Shown here piece after piece: positions 5,647-8,015 of a DNA stretch of 8,015 nucleotides. The stretch is from Clostridia bacterium (lineage in GTDB: Bacteria > Bacillota > Clostridia > Oscillospirales > Acutalibacteraceae), in assembly GCA_017519685.1 (NCBI GenBank), contig JAFWRV010000111.1, positions 1-8,015 on the forward strand, read 5' to 3'. The translations under genes and the position numbers were made by a program. The notes below the pieces were generated by a model. That model was not told where the DNA came from. It searched no databases and saw only the letters and a program-made list of their open reading frames with translations. How positions within the stretch are numbered: position 1 is the first letter of the stretch; each line of letters starts with the position of its first letter.

Positions 5647-6045
5647 ATGAAAGGATTGATTATTATTCCAACACCAAAGACAAAAGCCGAACTTCTTCAG
5701 ACTCTCCGTGAAAACGGTTATGACAGAATCTCCGATGATCAGCTTGACAGGTTGCTTTCAATTCTCCGCAAGGAAGAAAAAGCCGAAGCTGAGATTCACC
5801 GGCTTAACCGCGCCGAGAGCAGAAAGAAAACAAAAAGCAAAGCCGAGCGTGCTTTGCGCACTCATCAGCTCTGCAACATCGGCGGAGCTGTTGTGTCATT
5901 TTATCCGGAACTTGCTTACCTGTCGCCCGAAGATCTTTATAATCTTTTTAATAAGATTCTTCATTATGATACAGGTATTGAGTTATCTATCGAATACGCC
6001 ATCACTCACAGAAGCAATCTGAAGGGAAGTGATAAGTCTGGCTGA
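5647..6045 (+). CDS. DUF3847-like mobilization accessory protein
   Basis: About 132 residues, basic and largely helical, encoded just before a MobQ relaxase. The segment ERALRTHQLCNIGGAVVSFY followed by PEL..LSPEDLYNLFNKIL matches the pattern of DUF3847-type proteins, a family routinely found upstream of MobA/MobL genes; a role as accessory factor or regulator at oriT is plausible but not established. The N-terminal part (TPKTKAELLQTLRENGYD) looks like a small helical domain. Start is uncertain: ATG 5647 and ATG 5635 both lack a good ribosome binding site, while AAAGGA at 5650-5655 is well placed for an ATT at 5662 or 5665, which would give M-P-T-P-K-T-K. The 3' end overlaps the relaxase start by 8-17 bp, pointing to translational coupling. 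Confidence 0.78.
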   Translation: MKGLIIIPTPKTKAELLQTLRENGYDRISDDQLDRLLSILRKEEKAEAEIHRLNRAESRKKTKSKAERALRTHQLCNIGGAVVSFYPELAYLSPEDLYNLFNKILHYDTGIELSIEYAITHRSNLKGSDKSG

Positions 6046-7579
6046 TTTTCATTTTCAGGTTACTCAGATAAAACGCTCTGCGGGTCAGTCGGCAATAGCG
6101 AGCGCTGCCTACCGTGCCTGCGAAAAACTGTATTCGGAATACTATAACGAAACAAATGATTATACAAATAAGCAGGGACTGGTTCACAGTGAGATTATGC
6201 TGCCGGATTTTGTTCCGAAAGAGTTTGCCGACAGAGAATATCTTTGGAACTCCGTTGAGAAAAATGAAAAACGGAAGGACGCTCAGCTTGCATACAGTTT
6301 TGATTTTGCGCTGATGAATGAATTCACAATTGAAGAGAATATAAAAATTGCCCGTCGCTTCATTTATGAAAACTTTGTTTCCAGAGGAATGATTTGCGAC
6401 TGGGCTTTTCATTTGCCCGACAAAGGTGATGACGGAATACCGAATCCGCACATTCATCTTATGTGCCCGATTCGTCCGATGAATGAAGACGGAACCTGGG
6501 GATCTAAGCAAAGAAATGTTTATCAGTTCGATGAAAACGGCGAGGTACTCCGTGATAAAAACGGAAGAAAAAAATATAATTCCGTAAAAACTACGGATTG
6601 GTCGGATCCCGAAACTCTTGTCGCATGGCGCAGAGCCTGGGCGGATATCAATAATGAAATATTCAGATTCAAGGGAATGAATATCCGTATTTCCGCCGAG
6701 TCACTCGAAGCTCAGGGACTGGATCTTATTCCTACGATTCACGAAGGACCCGCTGTAAGAGAAATGGAAAAACGAGGAATCGTTACCGAGAAGGGCGAAT
6801 TTAACCGAAGAGTAAGACGGACAAACACTCTGCTGAAAATTATCCGCGATTGTTTCGGCGAACTTCTTGAATGGATAAAATCTCTAAAGGATAAGCCGCC
6901 GAAAGAGCCGAACATTCTGAAACTGATTACCGATTATTACACCGAGCGGGGCAAGAATTCTTATACTCAGAATCTCAAGGTTGAGAATCTGAAAAAGTTT
7001 GCTGAGTCTGTCGCATATCTGCAGAATAAAAACATAAGGTTTGTTGCCGACCTTGAAGCGGAAATCAAATCACTGCAGGAAGAATACAATTCCGGCACGG
7101 CAAAGCGAAAAGAAGTCCGCGACAAAATCTCGGAGCTGAACAAAATGAAAGGTCGGCTTAAAACTTATCACACCAATAAAGCTGTCGGTGAGAAGTATGA
7201 AAGCAAGTCATTCGGCAGAGATGGTTACTACGCCAAGCATAAAACCGAGATTGATAAATACTTCGGCGCGAAGAAACACATTCCGGAGGATTTGCTTGCC
7301 GATGAGAACTGGGAGAAAACTCTTGATAAGCAGATTGCGGCATTGACCGCAGAGGTGGAATCATATAATTCTCAGATTGAACCGATTAAAAACGATCTTG
7401 ATGCTCTACGCAAAATCAAATGGTGCGTTGATGTAGCGACAGGCGCTGTTAATCCCGACGGAGAGAAAAAGGAGAGGGAATCAATAGAGGAAAAGCTTAA
7501 GAGAAATAAAGCGAAAGCTGATATATTAAATGCTCAGAGGCCGAAAAAACCTCCAACCCGAGGAGAGTTGGAGAGGTAA
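6038..7579 (+). CDS. mobA: MobQ-type relaxase (MobA/MobL family)
   Basis: A relaxase of about 513 residues that nicks one strand at oriT and stays covalently bound to the 5' end for conjugative transfer. With the start used here, the catalytic Tyr is residue 25 (QSAIASAAY), the same number as in RSF1010 MobA. The HUH motif is NPHIHLM, His138 and His140, with His125 before it. The family signature SLEAQGLDLIPTIHEGP..REMEKRGI follows near residues 220-250. Residues after about 330 form long coiled coil with no primase domain, unlike full RSF1010 MobA. Start choice: CTG 6038 lies 8 nt after a good Shine-Dalgarno (AAGGGAAGTGAT, 6022-6033) and gives M-A-D-F-H-F, the typical N-terminus. GTG 6029 is the alternative but sits only 2 nt from AAGGG. 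The first in-frame ATG is at residue 54, past the catalytic Tyr. No secretion genes accompany it, so transfer would need a helper element. Confidence 0.95.
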   Translation: MADFHFQVTQIKRSAGQSAIASAAYRACEKLYSEYYNETNDYTNKQGLVHSEIMLPDFVPKEFADREYLWNSVEKNEKRKDAQLAYSFDFALMNEFTIEENIKIARRFIYENFVSRGMICDWAFHLPDKGDDGIPNPHIHLMCPIRPMNEDGTWGSKQRNVYQFDENGEVLRDKNGRKKYNSVKTTDWSDPETLVAWRRAWADINNEIFRFKGMNIRISAESLEAQGLDLIPTIHEGPAVREMEKRGIVTEKGEFNRRVRRTNTLLKIIRDCFGELLEWIKSLKDKPPKEPNILKLITDYYTERGKNSYTQNLKVENLKKFAESVAYLQNKNIRFVADLEAEIKSLQEEYNSGTAKRKEVRDKISELNKMKGRLKTYHTNKAVGEKYESKSFGRDGYYAKHKTEIDKYFGAKKHIPEDLLADENWEKTLDKQIAALTAEVESYNSQIEPIKNDLDALRKIKWCVDVATGAVNPDGEKKERESIEEKLKRNKAKADILNAQRPKKPPTRGELER

Positions 7580-7658
7580 GTGTCCGACAGGTTATAACAA
7601 CTGTATAAGTCAGCAGACCGGGAACAATATTGATATCATGTATTTTTGCACAATATAC

Positions 7659-7700
7659 TTGCTTTTGCAGGGTTATTGTGATATTATATGTGACAGGAGG
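7659..7700 (+). promoter_or_regulatory. Promoter and ribosome binding site of the AbiEi-like gene
   Basis: TTGCTT (7659-7664), a 17-bp spacer, and TATTAT (7682-7687) form a good sigma-70/A-type promoter. AGGAGG at 7695-7700 lies 8 nt before ATG 7709, so the leader is very short. The near-repeat TGATATCAT (7631-7639) and TGATATTAT (7679-7687) overlaps the -10 box and might be an operator, since AbiEi-type antitoxins repress their own genes. Confidence 0.6.
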
Positions 7701-7708
7701 CGAATTCT

Positions 7709-7984
7709 ATGAAATATTATGAAGATTTATTGCTCCTGGGCTGCTTCTCCAGAAGTGATGTAGAAAAACTTACACATAATGCAAAAACAGCCGGCAGTCT
7801 TATCGGCAGCTATCTCGCCAAAGGATATATTGAACGGGTCCGCCAAGACCTTTATGCCGTAATAAGCCTTGAAACAATGCTCATGTACGGTAAGGAAGCA
7901 AGCAACCGAAAACAAGAGATAGACCGCCAGCACTACACTATTCCGAACCAAAGACCAAAAGATAAGCATTGTGGGAAAATCTAA
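7709..7984 (+). pseudogene. AbiEi-type antitoxin, N-terminal domain only (truncated or disrupted)
   Basis: A 91-codon ORF. Residues 1-56 (MKYYEDLLLLGCFSRSDVEK onward, through TAGSLIGSYLAKGYIERVRQ and LYAVISLET) match the N-terminal winged-helix domain of type IV toxin-antitoxin AbiEi proteins, which bind operator DNA and counter an AbiEii nucleotidyltransferase toxin. Full-length family members are roughly 200 residues and continue with a C-terminal antitoxin domain; here the match stops at Thr56 and the remaining 35 residues are unfamiliar and very polar. The loss coincides with the heptamer ACAATGC (7874-7880), repeated at 8001-8007 and inverted at 7966-7972. The stop lies inside the hairpin at 7966-8007. 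Promoter and ribosome binding site are intact, so a DNA-binding fragment could still be made. No toxin gene is visible before the window ends. Confidence 0.65.
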
Positions 7985-8007
7985 ACTTTTGGATTTTCCT
8001 ACAATGC
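7966..8007. repeat. 16-bp inverted repeat at the window's right edge
   Basis: GCATTGTGGGAAAATC (7966-7981) pairs with GATTTTCCTACAATGC (7992-8007) with a single G-U position and a 10-nt loop. There is no T-tract after it on the + strand; on the minus strand TTATCTTTTGG follows, a weak tail. It may be a terminator for a convergent gene beyond the window, or part of an inserted element. Confidence 0.7.
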
Positions 8008-8015
8008 CAACTACG

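Noticed and set aside
6002..6511. 169-codon open frame on the minus strand opposite the start of the relaxase gene
   Set aside because: It lies antisense to conserved relaxase motifs, has no recognisable domain and no ribosome binding site; it is a shadow of the coding strand.
7727..7969. 80-codon minus-strand frame with a hydrophobic segment opposite the AbiEi-like gene
   Set aside because: The hydrophobic run is the complement of polar codons in the AbiEi-like frame; no ribosome binding site or promoter supports it.
936..8015. Attachment-site direct repeats for the integrase
   Set aside because: I compared the stretch around 936-1160 with 7580-8015 by eye and saw no shared direct repeat long enough to call attL/attR, and no tRNA gene as a target.

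Overview
The window looks like chromosomal or plasmid DNA of a low-to-moderate-GC anaerobic Firmicute, most likely a gut Clostridia relative (Oscillospiraceae/Lachnospiraceae type). This rests on the protein families present, the purine-rich Shine-Dalgarno sequences, the frequent TTG/GTG-type starts and the Rho-independent terminators. No rRNA or tRNA gene is present to fix the taxonomy. All recognisable genes lie on the + strand.

Layout. (1) 1-935: the 3' part of an S66-family LD-carboxypeptidase/MccF-like serine peptidase, visibly more AT-rich than what follows and probably host or unrelated DNA. (2) 936-1291: a gene-free stretch with two terminator-type hairpins and a candidate promoter, where the mobile element probably begins. 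(3) 1292-3196: a replication module, with a CHC2 zinc-finger primase-like protein followed by a VapE/VirE-family P-loop ATPase. (4) 3197-3483: a non-coding region with five TGTAAC motifs and nested inverted repeats, a candidate replication origin. (5) 3484-4882: a small HTH-like protein, a five-codon ORF abutting the next gene, and a complete tyrosine recombinase. (6) 4914-5216: a DUF4315-like coiled-coil protein. (7) 5217-5646: a hairpin-dense non-coding region bounded by outward-pointing terminators. It holds a candidate RSF1010-like nic site and a candidate minus-strand RNA gene. (8) 5647-7579: a DUF3847-like accessory protein overlapping a MobQ-type (MobA/MobL) relaxase. (9) 7659-8007: a promoter and the N-terminal part of an AbiEi-type antitoxin that loses family resemblance after about residue 56, followed by a 16-bp stem inverted repeat at the window edge.

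Together parts 2-8 read as an integrative and mobilizable element (IME). The integrase would handle excision and integration, the CHC2/VapE proteins and the TGTAAC region would allow replication of the circular form, and the relaxase with an oriT would allow transfer using another element's secretion apparatus (no type IV secretion genes are visible). I could not find the attachment sites. The points most worth a second look are the candidate structured minus-strand RNA between the integrase and relaxase modules, the candidate origin, the use of non-ATG starts in at least four of seven element genes (including a probable CTG start for the relaxase), the minimal coupled ORF before the integrase, and the broken AbiEi gene.
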